Shown: positions 22,825 through 31,589, counted from the first letter of the stretch. The stretch: 35,572 nucleotides of DNA from Candidatus Nanoarchaeia archaeon (GCA_028711165.1 JAQTST010000001.1:418986-454557), one strand, 5' to 3'. Made by a program: numbers and translations. The notes: generated from the letters alone by a model not told the origin.

Positions 22825-23958
22825 ATGGCAAAAATAAGTCCAGTATCGATAAAATACATGATACATGCGAATTTTTCAGCTGAAGGAGCCCTTGAAAAGC
22901 CAGATGTAATTGGAGCCATATTCGGGCAGACAGAGGGACTTTTAGGTGCTGAACTTGAAATGAGAGAACTTCAGAAAGAAGGAAAGATTGGAAGAATCGA
23001 AGTTGATTTGCACAAGGAAGGCAAGAAAACTGTCGGAGTTATAAAAATTCCAACAGCTGTTGACCAGTCAGAGACAACTTTGATTGCTGCTGCTATCGAG
23101 ACAATAGAAAGAATAGGGCCTTGCGATTCTCAGATTGAAGTTGAAAGAATTGAAGATGTGAGAGGAAGCAAGAGAGACTATATTGTTGAAAGAGCAAAGA
23201 AACTTATGCAGGAAATTCACGGAAAAACTGATTCAAGGGAAATTTCTACAGAGATTAAAGAATCTGCAAAAATTGCCGGAATCAAGGAATACGGGGATGG
23301 CAAACTTCCAGCCGGAGACATTTCAGGAAAAGAACTTATTGTCGTTGAAGGAAGAGCAGACGTTGTCAATCTTTTAAGAAACGGAGTGAACAATGTCATA
23401 GGAATGAACGGAACAAAACTTCCTGACGAAATAAGAGAATTGGGCAAAGAAAAAGAAATAACTCTTTTTGTCGACGGAGACAGAGGAGGAAAACTTATTG
23501 CTCAGAACGTTGTTGAAAATGCTGATGTAAAATACATTGCAGTTGCACCAGACGGAAAAGAAGTTGAAGAACTTGCAGGAAAAGAAATTTTAATGGCTCT
23601 TAGAAAAAAAATTCCCGCAAGGGAATTTTTTTCTAAAAAAGAGGAACAAAGAAGTGAGAGAAAAAAAGAATTTGAATTAGGAACTGACGAAAAAGATAAA
23701 TTAAGAAAAATTGAAAATGAAAATAAGGGAAGCGGAAAAGCTGTGCTTCTTGATAATTCTTTAAATGAAATAAAAAAAGTCTCTGTAAAAACTCTTGCAA
23801 GTTCATTGTCAAGAAGCCGGGACAAACCAACTGCAATTGTTATTGACGGAACAGCAACAACTCCAATTATAATTTCTGCTGAAGAAATCGGAACAAAAGT
23901 TATTGCAGCGAAAAATTTCGCAACAACTGACACAAGCATTAAACTGATGAGTTTATAG
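22825..23958 (+). CDS. dnaG: Archaeal DnaG-like protein (TOPRIM domain)
   Basis: Archaeal DnaG has a bacterial-primase TOPRIM fold. It has been linked both to primer synthesis and to the RNA exosome, so its role here cannot be fixed. The N-terminal part (MAKISPVSIKYMIHANF) is the archaeal-specific domain. The TOPRIM core has the catalytic Glu175 in IVVEGRADV, and FVDGDRGG with Asp217 and Asp219. The C-terminal part holds a Lys/Glu-rich linker and a final strand-rich domain. At 377 residues it is near the usual 400. It starts after a clear AAAGGAG site. Confidence 0.93.
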   Translation: MAKISPVSIKYMIHANFSAEGALEKPDVIGAIFGQTEGLLGAELEMRELQKEGKIGRIEVDLHKEGKKTVGVIKIPTAVDQSETTLIAAAIETIERIGPCDSQIEVERIEDVRGSKRDYIVERAKKLMQEIHGKTDSREISTEIKESAKIAGIKEYGDGKLPAGDISGKELIVVEGRADVVNLLRNGVNNVIGMNGTKLPDEIRELGKEKEITLFVDGDRGGKLIAQNVVENADVKYIAVAPDGKEVEELAGKEILMALRKKIPAREFFSKKEEQRSERKKEFELGTDEKDKLRKIENENKGSGKAVLLDNSLNEIKKVSVKTLASSLSRSRDKPTAIVIDGTATTPIIISAEEIGTKVIAAKNFATTDTSIKLMSL

Positions 23959-23963
23959 TAAAA

Positions 23964-24341
23964 ATGAAGGGAATGTCATTAGAAGAGTGTGTAGAAAAAG
24001 CAAGAAAATTTGTTTTCGAGTATGGAAGTTGTTTATTATTCTTTGATGTAAAAGGTTCAAGAAACTTTAAGGACAGGCAAAAGTTAAATGATGATTTATT
24101 GATTATGATGGAAGATTTAAATGGGAAGTTTTCAGAATCTTTTCAGAAAAATAACCTTGCAGTCCAGTCAAAAAGAGAAAAGGGGTTTGCAACTTTACTC
24201 GGAGACGGCTCGTGGGCGGGAATTACTTCTCCTGCAATAGTTGAAGAGATAATTAATTACCAAAAAAGAGAATATCCCGAAATCCAATTATATTGGGGCG
24301 TGGCAAAAGACGGGATGGAGATTTTGGATAAGTATTTATAG
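23964..24341 (+). CDS. hypothetical protein, 125 aa
   Basis: It begins 5 bp after dnaG, probably in the same operon. The protein is soluble and mixed alpha/beta. A VKGSRNFKDRQKLNDDLLIMMEDLN stretch followed by an aromatic, glycine-containing strand region (ATLLGDGSWAGI) loosely recalls the SatD-type layout (GSR, DR, helix, then GD), but the match is too weak for a family call. Alternative start at ATG 23973. Function unknown. Confidence 0.7.
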   Translation: MKGMSLEECVEKARKFVFEYGSCLLFFDVKGSRNFKDRQKLNDDLLIMMEDLNGKFSESFQKNNLAVQSKREKGFATLLGDGSWAGITSPAIVEEIINYQKREYPEIQLYWGVAKDGMEILDKYL

Positions 24342-24372
24342 CAATTTGTTTTATGATATATGGACAGAGATA

Positions 24373-24669
24373 ATGGTGAGTAATCTTCCATGGAAAAAGA
24401 GCAGGGCAATAATCATTGATGTTTATGAAGCTGAGATTGTAAAAGAGGCAGGAGACTATTATTCTATCGAATTTCACGATTCTAATATGGGAATAACTGT
24501 AACAGAAATTCCAAAAAAGGAGTTCAAAAATTGGCCCGAAAAAATCAAAAAAGGGAGCTCTTTTGGGATTGTTTTATATGAGGAGAAAATAACTGATGAT
24601 TTGTATGTCAGCAGGATTGGTTCGTGGCCTCCTGAGAAATATTGGAATAAAAGAATTTTAGAAAATTAA
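24373..24669 (+). CDS. hypothetical protein, about 98 aa
   Basis: The predicted fold is beta-rich (AIIIDVYEAEIVKEAGDYYSIEFHD), followed by PPEKYWNKRILEN at the end. ATG 24373 (MVSNLPWKKS) is preferred; a TTG at 24346 would add nine residues (MFYDIWTEI). It lies 31 bp after the preceding gene on the same strand, so the two may share a transcript with dnaG. No family recognised. The conserved-looking tryptophans (LPWKK, FKNWPEK, GSWPPEKYW) could mark a small binding domain, but this is a guess. Confidence 0.6.
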   Translation: MVSNLPWKKSRAIIIDVYEAEIVKEAGDYYSIEFHDSNMGITVTEIPKKEFKNWPEKIKKGSSFGIVLYEEKITDDLYVSRIGSWPPEKYWNKRILEN

Positions 24670-24755
24670 TTTTACCGACGGTAGATTATAATTTCACCGA
24701 TTGTTACTGACATTTGGGGAAATATGTAGGATTCCTCTATTTGTTGTCACCATAA

Positions 24756-24767
24756 AGTTTATAAACA
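24756..24767 (+). promoter_or_regulatory. TATA box for surface-protein gene
   Basis: The AAGTTTATAAAC element predicts transcription from about 24785. The mRNA would start almost exactly at the 8-bp hairpin described next. Confidence 0.55.
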
Positions 24768-24787
24768 ATTTTCAGCTTGAATTTTTA

Positions 24788-24808
24788 CAGAAAACGCATA
24801 GTTTTCTG
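24788..24808 (+). promoter_or_regulatory. 5'-terminal hairpin of the surface-protein mRNA
   Basis: A perfect 8-bp stem CAGAAAAC/GTTTTCTG with loop GCATA lies at the predicted mRNA 5' end, 11 bp before ATG 24820. It may stabilise an abundant transcript. Confidence 0.5.
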
Positions 24809-24819
24809 CAATTAAAAAA

Positions 24820-25995
24820 ATGGAAAATAAACACAAAATGAATGCCAAAAAACTTTTGGTTTCTTTTTTGTTAATCGCAAGCGTGTTGTTCTTAGCAACT
24901 GCTGTAAGTGCTGCTGATATAGCATCTGATTACACTATTGAAGTAGATAGTGTTGATGTTACTGAAAGTGCAAGTGTCATTGCTGGCGAGACTGCGGAAG
25001 TGAAAATTAAATTCACTGCTGATGATCTCGATCTTGGTGATGGTGAAACAAGTGCATCTAATGTAAGAATAAAAGTAACACTTGAAGGCGAAAAAGCTGA
25101 TGTAACTGCTGTTACACCTCTTTTCGATGTTGAAGAAGGAAAGACTTATGTTAAAACATTAGTTTTGAAAGTTCCTTCAGAACTTAAGGATGATTTAAGT
25201 GATGACTTGACTATGGATGTAAAAATCTGGAATTCAGATTTTGAAACAGAAGAACAAGATATTACTTTGAGAGTTCAAAGACCTTCATACGACTTTGCTA
25301 TTAAGTCTGTATCAACAAGCAATGCAATTAATGCTGGACAATCAATGCCAGTTGAAGTTGTTTTGAAAAATGTTGGTTACAATGATGCAGATGACGTTTA
25401 CGTAACTGTATCTATACCAGAACTTAATGTTGTTAAATCAGCTTATTTCGGAGACTTAGTTGCTCTTGAAGAAGATGACGAAGATGACGAAGACACTGCA
25501 AGTGGAAAACTTTACTTAGAAGTGCCTTACACTGCTCAAGCTGGAGTTTACACTTTAGTTGTTGAAGTTGAAAACGATGAGACAACAAGCACTGTTGCGA
25601 AAGAAATAACAATAGAAAACGGTGTTTCTGACTTAGCAATAAGATCAGGAAACGATTTGATTGTTCTTAACCCTACAAGCCAATTAAAGGTTTACACAGT
25701 TAATTACAATGGAAACGACGTTACTGTTGTTGTTCCTGCTGTTTCAAGCAAGAATGTTGCAATAGAAGTTCCTGCAGGAGACTATAACTTTGATGTTACT
25801 GTCTTATCTGGAGAAACTGTATTAAGCACTGTTGCTTTTAGCGGTACAAGTCAAGAAACTGTAGAATTGACAAACCCAGTTTTCGTATTGACAGTTATAT
25901 TGTCAATTGTATTCTTGGTATTGTTAGTTGTATTAGTTGTATTGATAACAAAGAAACCTCAAAAAACTGAAGAATTCGGCGAAAGCTATTACTAA
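24820..25995 (+). CDS. Major surface protein candidate (signal peptide, beta-sandwich domains, C-terminal anchor)
   Basis: This 391-residue protein has a signal peptide (about 1-31, cleavage near AVSA-AD). Two or more extracellular beta-sandwich domains of CARDB-like type follow (PVEVVLKNVGYNDADDVYVTVSIP; TAQAGVYTLVVEVEN), with an acidic loop EEDDEDDED around residue 220. It ends in one membrane helix (about 352-377) and a short cytoplasmic tail ending EEFGESYY. There are no cysteines after the signal. The codon use is biased and repetitive (GCT, GTT, ACT rich), like the elongation factor gene, which suggests very high expression. An S-layer or S-layer-associated role is inference. ATG 24838 is an alternative start. 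A strong oligo-T terminator follows. Confidence 0.8.
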   Translation: MENKHKMNAKKLLVSFLLIASVLFLATAVSAADIASDYTIEVDSVDVTESASVIAGETAEVKIKFTADDLDLGDGETSASNVRIKVTLEGEKADVTAVTPLFDVEEGKTYVKTLVLKVPSELKDDLSDDLTMDVKIWNSDFETEEQDITLRVQRPSYDFAIKSVSTSNAINAGQSMPVEVVLKNVGYNDADDVYVTVSIPELNVVKSAYFGDLVALEEDDEDDEDTASGKLYLEVPYTAQAGVYTLVVEVENDETTSTVAKEITIENGVSDLAIRSGNDLIVLNPTSQLKVYTVNYNGNDVTVVVPAVSSKNVAIEVPAGDYNFDVTVLSGETVLSTVAFSGTSQETVELTNPVFVLTVILSIVFLVLLVVLVVLITKKPQKTEEFGESYY

Positions 25996-26008
25996 GTTGA
26001 TTGAGTAA

Positions 26009-26042
26009 ATTTTTATTTTTTTTATTTTTTTTATTATTTTTT
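26009..26042 (+). terminator. Oligo-T terminator after the surface-protein gene
   Basis: Several T-runs of 4-8 bases follow within 34 bp of the stop, with no hairpin needed. This is the classic archaeal intrinsic terminator. Confidence 0.75.
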
Positions 26043-26071
26043 AACCCAAGGGAAGAGGGGGAGGAATTAAG

Positions 26072-26839
26072 ATGACAAGTGAAATAATCCCAAGAGATAG
26101 AATACCCCAAGAAGCATTGAGATTAATTAATGAAATTTCCGGGATTAATGCAGTTATTCCGACGATGGAAGAGGACCCAAGTATTATCGAAGGGTATTTT
26201 GAAATAGAAAGAAAAAAGATTACAACATTAGGGGAATTATACAACTATAAAAATGGTTTAGAGAATGCATTGAGAAATTATTCTGCAAACCCAAGAGTCC
26301 AAGGTTATCTCGAAGAGTTGGATTATTCTAAAGAGGTAGGAAAGTTAAATCTCATAGTATCTAAGTTAGAACGAGAGTCTGCTCTCGGCGGAAAGATTTT
26401 GAAAGATGTTTGGAATAAATGTTTTGATAATGGTTTTAACATGGATTATCAGGATGACACAGGAGAATTACTGGGGGAGAAAGAATCTTCTTTAAGAATA
26501 TCTCTGTATGGAGATATAGATATTAAAAAAGTCAGTATAAGATATAATATTAAGGGGGTTAGCCCAAGCATAGTTTTAAAACAAAATAAACCAAAATTTA
26601 TTGAGAAAATTAAAGGTAAAAAATCAGGAGAGATAACTGCAGATGTGTATAAAATGGTAGATGATTGTAAGATGGGTTATCAAAAGGGAATTTCTTTAGA
26701 GAGAGTTATTAATGTGATAGACAGGTGTATTTTAGAAAATGGTTTTTATTCGGGAGGACTTAAACAATTTAGAAAAATTATTTTGAATCTCCCAAGTATT
26801 ATGAATAAATATTTAGAGGATAAGTTAGGGGAAAGATGA
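26072..26839 (+). CDS. hypothetical protein, 255 aa; first gene of a four-gene operon
   Basis: No family is recognised. A strong Shine-Dalgarno sequence (GGGGGAGGA) lies 8 bp before ATG 26072, unlike the leaderless genes around it. The protein is soluble with a helical first half and a beta segment (SLRISLYGDIDIKKVSIRYN) in the middle. It is a divergent paralogue of the third gene in the operon. Both have AV(I/M)P near the start, a helical pair, a LxISLY/IELY beta hairpin, and a (S/P)xVLK segment at matching positions. Its stop overlaps the next start (ATGA). Confidence 0.75.
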   Translation: MTSEIIPRDRIPQEALRLINEISGINAVIPTMEEDPSIIEGYFEIERKKITTLGELYNYKNGLENALRNYSANPRVQGYLEELDYSKEVGKLNLIVSKLERESALGGKILKDVWNKCFDNGFNMDYQDDTGELLGEKESSLRISLYGDIDIKKVSIRYNIKGVSPSIVLKQNKPKFIEKIKGKKSGEITADVYKMVDDCKMGYQKGISLERVINVIDRCILENGFYSGGLKQFRKIILNLPSIMNKYLEDKLGER

Positions 26840-27375
26840 CAAATAGATATTACAAAAACTTTGAAAATTTGTTAGATGATTTCATGAAAGGAAGGCCTGA
26901 AGAGTTGGATAAAGTTGTTGAAGAAACAACTAATAAAATAAGAGGACGTTCTATTGGGGAAGTTCTTTCTCTTGGAAAAGAATATTTAGAGAATAATAAT
27001 TATATGGGAGCTATAACCTCGTTTAATGAAGTTAAGAAAGATAAGAAGACAAAATATTTAGGAGAATTATACAATTATCTTGTATTTGTTATTATCAATT
27101 CAAGGGTAGACAAGGATTCTGTTCCTCAGGATTTTAGACAAGAAGTAGATAGTCTTGTCTTGGAGAAAATAATTTATTGCATGATGGAATCGACGAGAAT
27201 GTATGCTGAAAAAGAAATTCCTAAAGAGGAACTTTTTTCTATTGAATTTTTTATAGACAGAATACAATTCAGAGATATGACAATAAAAGACAGAACAGAA
27301 TTTAACAGAATTTATAACAAGTTCAAAGAATATGCTCTTGATGTTTTTACCGAAGATAAAGATGGAAACAAATGA
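26836..27375 (+). CDS. hypothetical helical protein, 179 aa
   Basis: The protein is all helical. The central GKEYLENNNYMGAITSFNEVKKDK segment resembles one tetratricopeptide-like helix pair, suggesting a partner-binding role. No catalytic motif. It begins in an ATGA overlap with the preceding gene and its end overlaps the next start by 14 bp, so the operon is tightly coupled. It is not related to the two paralogues flanking it. Function unknown. Confidence 0.7.
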   Translation: MTNRYYKNFENLLDDFMKGRPEELDKVVEETTNKIRGRSIGEVLSLGKEYLENNNYMGAITSFNEVKKDKKTKYLGELYNYLVFVIINSRVDKDSVPQDFRQEVDSLVLEKIIYCMMESTRMYAEKEIPKEELFSIEFFIDRIQFRDMTIKDRTEFNRIYNKFKEYALDVFTEDKDGNK

Positions 27376-28093
27376 TATTAGTGCAAAAGATTTGAAATTG
27401 ATGACAGATTATTTCAGCCTTAAAGCTGTAATGCCTTATCTTTCTGATGAGAAAGCAGTTAAAGATTATCTTGAAACTCAGAAACTGGACATTCCTCAGG
27501 AGCAGTTTAAAGAATATTTTTCAAGTTTAAAGAAAGAAGTCAGTTATCTTATTGAATATAATAAAGAAGCAAGAGATTTTTACCTGAGACTTGAGAACCC
27601 GAAATCGGTTGATGAGAAAATTGAAGATTTATTTTCTTACAAGAATAAAAATAATTTGGAGGAGAAATTTACAGGTGTATTAAAAGATACTCATAATGCT
27701 GTTATGAAAACAAATTTTAATCTTTACAGTATGGCAGATATAAGCGTCAGCAAAATTAAAGATAATTACTGGGATGTTGCTAAAATAGAATTATATTCTT
27801 ATATGGGAAGATTCAATACTATTTTTACGTTAAAAAAATCCATCTTCGAACCAAAAGTAATATTAAAAACTTATCTTGGAGAGAACATTAATGAAAGAGT
27901 GAATAAAGGTTCTATAAAAGATCTTTTTGATATGTATTGGAAATCTCTTGTCAGTGAAGGACAGGGAATGGCGGGGAGGCAAATTAAGAGAATTATTGAT
28001 TTAGAAGGAGAGGTTGAACTCCATTTGTCGAGGAGGAAAAATAATATAATAGATATTTTTGAGGGAAATAATGGGAAGGAAAAACAGGAATAA
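27362..28093 (+). CDS. hypothetical protein, 243 aa; paralogue of the first operon gene
   Basis: Start chosen at ATG 27362 (METNDISAKDL), because the upstream ATG 27332 would overlap the preceding gene by 44 bp. The protein mirrors the 255-aa gene: LKAVMPYLSDEKAVKDYLE aligns with INAVIPTMEEDPSIIEGYFE, followed by a helical region and the beta hairpin VAKIELYSYMGRFNTIFTL. SIFEPKVILKTYL then aligns with GVSPSIVLKQN. Overall identity looks low, so the duplication is old. The C-terminus is basic and charged. Function unknown; the two paralogues might form a heteromer. Confidence 0.7.
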   Translation: METNDISAKDLKLMTDYFSLKAVMPYLSDEKAVKDYLETQKLDIPQEQFKEYFSSLKKEVSYLIEYNKEARDFYLRLENPKSVDEKIEDLFSYKNKNNLEEKFTGVLKDTHNAVMKTNFNLYSMADISVSKIKDNYWDVAKIELYSYMGRFNTIFTLKKSIFEPKVILKTYLGENINERVNKGSIKDLFDMYWKSLVSEGQGMAGRQIKRIIDLEGEVELHLSRRKNNIIDIFEGNNGKEKQE

Positions 28094-28655
28094 AAAAATT
28101 ATAATGTTTGAAGGGTATAAACTTCCGAAAATTGAAAAAGGGTTTGAAATTGTGTATGATTATAAATTTGAAGAGAGGGGAATTTATCCGAGTTTCAAGA
28201 TTTTATATGACGCACCAAAACTTTTGATGGAAAGCGATGAAAAAAGATTAAAGAAATGCATTTATGATATCTTATTTGAATTAACTAATGGGGAATATAA
28301 AGAGATTAAAAAAATAATAGATACAAGGAGTAAAAAAATTGAATCTGAAAATGATACTGCGATGGGAATATTTGACAACAGATATGACAGGAAAATAGAC
28401 AAACATTTATTCTACAAGATAAGTTTAGATGACAAAGTCACATTAGAAATTGAAGATTACAAACCGAAGAGAATTGACAAATTTTCCAAAAAGGAAAAGA
28501 AAACTTATTATTTCGAAGACAGCAAATTGAATGAAGTAATTGACAAGTTTAGGTTCAATCCGAATAATATCTCAGTTTTTGTCGCGAGGCAGATTGAATT
28601 TGGCGGGGACAGATTATTTGAAGAAATTTATGGTTTGCTTGGCGGGGAAATTTAA
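28071..28655 (+). CDS. hypothetical protein, 194 aa; last gene of the four-gene operon
   Basis: ATG 28071 is preferred because GAGGG lies 5-10 bp upstream. ATG 28059 and ATG 28104 (MFEGYKLPK) are alternatives. It overlaps the preceding gene by 23 bp. The protein is charged and Lys-rich, with mixed alpha/beta character, a SFKILYDAPKLL strand-helix, and an ending NISVFVARQIEFGGDRLFEEIYGLLG. No family recognised. Its stop abuts the stop of the convergent SMC gene with no gap. Confidence 0.7.
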   Translation: MGRKNRNKKIIMFEGYKLPKIEKGFEIVYDYKFEERGIYPSFKILYDAPKLLMESDEKRLKKCIYDILFELTNGEYKEIKKIIDTRSKKIESENDTAMGIFDNRYDRKIDKHLFYKISLDDKVTLEIEDYKPKRIDKFSKKEKKTYYFEDSKLNEVIDKFRFNPNNISVFVARQIEFGGDRLFEEIYGLLGGEI

Positions 28656-31511
28656 TTACATCTTCAAACTTATTATCTTACTGATTCCGTCGTGCATGCT
28701 GATTCCGTAGAGATTTGTGGCGTTTGCGATGACTTCATCATTGTGGGAGATAACTATGTATTGCCCTCTCTGCATATATTTTTTCAAAAGTTCTGCAAGG
28801 CGCTCGGAGTTTCTCTTGTCAAGTGCAGCGTCGATTTCGTCGAGGATATAAAAATAATACGGCTTTAATTCCTGAATTGCAAAAATCAGCGAAAGAGCAA
28901 CCAAAGTTTGTTCTCCTCCTGAAAGAGATTTGACATCGAAATATTTTCCGTGTCCTGTTTTCACGATTATATTAACTCCGCCGTTGAATGGCTCTTTCTT
29001 GTCTTCAAGTTCAAGATAGACGTGCCCTTTCTGGCTGAGCTGGGAGAAGTTTCTCGAGAATATTTCATTCACAGAATTAAGCGTCTGCAAAAATGTTTTT
29101 TTCTTTTTCACGTCAATCTCGTGGATTATTTTTAAAATTCCTTCTTTTTCTTTTGCGATGATTTCTGTTTTTTCTTTTATTGAATCGTATTCATTTTTGA
29201 TTGAGTCATAAACTTCAAGCGAGCGGAGATTTACATTTCCTATCTGCGAGAGAAGTTCCTGAGTTTTTGCGAGTTTTTCTGTGAGGAAATTTCTATTTGT
29301 TTTTATTATCTCAACGTCGGGGAAATCAAGCATTTCTGTTTCGAGATTTTCAATTTCTGCGTTTATTCTTGCGATATCAATCTTTAGGTTGTTTAATTCC
29401 TGTTCAAAATTATAGACGATATTCTGCTTTTTTGAGATTTCAATTTCGTTGTCTCTGATTTTTCTCTGGAGAGAATCACGTTCAGAAATCATCTTCTGGA
29501 ATTTTTCAACAAGTTCGCTTTCCTGTTTTTTCTTTTTCTCGAGCAACTCATTTTTTTCTTTTATTTTCTTTTTTATCTCGACAAGTTCTGAGCTCAAATC
29601 TTCCTCTTCCCTCGACAATTGTTTAAAAGAAATTTTTCCCCTTTCAAGTTCCCTCTGTTTAAAGGAAATTTCTGAATCCATATTCTCCTGACTTCTCAGG
29701 GAAATTTCCTGAACTTCAATTTTCAGCGTTTCATATTTTTGCTCAATGTTTGAATTTTCATCAAAAGAGTTTTCGAGATTCTTTTCTCTTTTCAAAAGTT
29801 CTGACAGTTCTCCTTTAAGATAATCAATTTTTTCCTGAACAGTTTTTATCTGATTCTGCTTTTCATGAATATTCGAAAGTTTTGCCAAATCAGAATTTCC
29901 TCTTGAAATCTCAGAGGTTATTTCTTCTATTTCCTGATTCAAAAGAGATTTTTTCTGGAGAATATCTTTGAGTTCTCTGTCAGAATTTTCTATCTCTTTG
30001 TTCAGGGAAGTTATCTTCTGGTGAATTTCTGAATGCATAGAATCGATGTGCTCTTTTGTAATCGTGCTCTTGCAGAGAGGGCAAATATCCATCTTTGAAA
30101 TTTTTTCAACCAGTTTTTTCTGCTTGTCAATTTCATATTCATTTGCTCCTGAAAGTTTTTCCAAACTGATTTCTTTTTTGGAAAGATTATCGAGAAGATT
30201 TTTCTTTTCTGCAATCGCCATTTTTAGAGAATCAATTTTCTCCTGCGTTGTTTTTGGATTAGACAATTCCTGAGAAATTGATTTTACCTGCTTCAGCAAA
30301 AACTCGGATTCATTTATGTAAGAGTTCAGCGTTGTTTTTTTGTCCTGAATTCTCTCTTTTAATGATTTAAGTTCAGATTTCAAAGTGTAGAATTTTTTTC
30401 TCTGCTCTTCGAGTTTTTCAAGCTCCTGTTTTTTAGATTCTATCTCTTTTTGATTTTTTGCCGTCGACAAAGGCTTTTGCAAGTCTTTCATACCCAAGTC
30501 AAGATTTCTCAGAGATTCCTGAAGTTCCTGCTTTTCTTTTGAGATTGAAGAAATTTTATTTTCATAATTTTCAAGACGAACATTCATGCCTGCAAGTTCT
30601 GCCCTGATATTTGCAATTTCCTGATTAAGTCTTTCCTGCTCCAGTCCTGTCGATTTTTGGATTGTTGAGTTTATTGTTGATATTTTTGATTCAAGATTTT
30701 CTATAAGGGCTCTTAGTTCAGAAATTGATTTTTTTTCTTTTTCTATCTCCTTGTTTTTCTGGGAAATTTTTGAGTTAACCTCGTCGGAAATTTTTTTCTT
30801 TTGGTTTATGTCAGAATAAATAATGCTGGCTTTGAATTTTTTCACGTCGGATTCGAGTTTTTTGAACTTCAGTGCCTGCTGTCTTTCTTTTTCAAGATTG
30901 TTAAGATAAATTGTTCTCTCTCTCAGAATCGCCAAAACTTCTTTTAACTTCTCTTCTGTTTTTTCAAGTTCAGAAAGAGATTTTTCTTTTCGCATTTCGT
31001 AGATGGAAATTCCTGAGACTTCCTCGATGACTTTTCTTCTTTCTTCCGGCTGCATTCTTGCAAAATTCTGGATTTCCCCCTGAAGAACAATATTAAATCC
31101 GTTCGGGTCTATTCCTCCCTGTGCCAGCAATGACAAGACTTCCTGTCTTGTGCTGACAGCGTCGTTAATTTTGTAAATACTCTGTCCATTTCTTCGGACA
31201 ATTCTTTTTACAGAAATTTCATTTTTGTCGATAGAAAAAATTCCGTCGGAGTTGTCAAGAACCATTTCAACCATTGCCTCTTTTGCCGGAGCTGCTGCCT
31301 TACTTCCAAGGAAAATTAAGTTTCCTGCTTTTGCTGCACGCATAGATTTTATAGACAATCTTCCGAGAACAAAACAGAGCGCGTCAGAAACATTGCTTTT
31401 CCCGCTTCCGTTTGCACCGACGATAACATTAATTCCCGGAGATAATGGAATTTCTGTTTTCCTTACAAAACTCTTGAATCCATACATCACTAATTTTTTA
31501 ATGTACATCAT
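28656..31511 (-). CDS. smc: SMC-type chromosome protein with a Rad50-like zinc hook in place of the hinge
   Basis: SMC ATPases fold DNA into loops. The head is canonical SMC: Walker A GANGSGKS at 32-39, a QGEIQNFARMQPEERRKVIEE-type Q-loop region, signature LSGGEQ near 863-868, Walker B YILDEIDAALD at 888-898, then ISHNDEVI and LYGISMHDGISKI. Two long coiled coils join the heads to the middle. At the exact midpoint (residues 477-480 of 951) there is CPLC followed by KSTITKEHID, the Rad50 zinc-hook pattern. The ~150-residue glycine-rich SMC hinge is absent, and the protein is about 200 residues short of typical SMC. No kleisin gene is adjacent. The SMC head assignment is secure; calling the middle a hook is strong inference. 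Confidence 0.93.
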   Translation of the reverse strand: MMYIKKLVMYGFKSFVRKTEIPLSPGINVIVGANGSGKSNVSDALCFVLGRLSIKSMRAAKAGNLIFLGSKAAAPAKEAMVEMVLDNSDGIFSIDKNEISVKRIVRRNGQSIYKINDAVSTRQEVLSLLAQGGIDPNGFNIVLQGEIQNFARMQPEERRKVIEEVSGISIYEMRKEKSLSELEKTEEKLKEVLAILRERTIYLNNLEKERQQALKFKKLESDVKKFKASIIYSDINQKKKISDEVNSKISQKNKEIEKEKKSISELRALIENLESKISTINSTIQKSTGLEQERLNQEIANIRAELAGMNVRLENYENKISSISKEKQELQESLRNLDLGMKDLQKPLSTAKNQKEIESKKQELEKLEEQRKKFYTLKSELKSLKERIQDKKTTLNSYINESEFLLKQVKSISQELSNPKTTQEKIDSLKMAIAEKKNLLDNLSKKEISLEKLSGANEYEIDKQKKLVEKISKMDICPLCKSTITKEHIDSMHSEIHQKITSLNKEIENSDRELKDILQKKSLLNQEIEEITSEISRGNSDLAKLSNIHEKQNQIKTVQEKIDYLKGELSELLKREKNLENSFDENSNIEQKYETLKIEVQEISLRSQENMDSEISFKQRELERGKISFKQLSREEEDLSSELVEIKKKIKEKNELLEKKKKQESELVEKFQKMISERDSLQRKIRDNEIEISKKQNIVYNFEQELNNLKIDIARINAEIENLETEMLDFPDVEIIKTNRNFLTEKLAKTQELLSQIGNVNLRSLEVYDSIKNEYDSIKEKTEIIAKEKEGILKIIHEIDVKKKKTFLQTLNSVNEIFSRNFSQLSQKGHVYLELEDKKEPFNGGVNIIVKTGHGKYFDVKSLSGGEQTLVALSLIFAIQELKPYYFYILDEIDAALDKRNSERLAELLKKYMQRGQYIVISHNDEVIANATNLYGISMHDGISKIISLKM

Positions 31512-31589
31512 TTTAATAGGAAGAAAGGGGATTTTTTAAAGGTTAAGCGTCAATTAAAAGTTTAAAAATAGAAAGTTTGAAGTAAATTA

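Noticed and set aside
24670-24755. Possible small gene or RNA before the surface-protein promoter
   Set aside because: Only a short ACCGACGGT palindrome and no convincing structure or frame was found.
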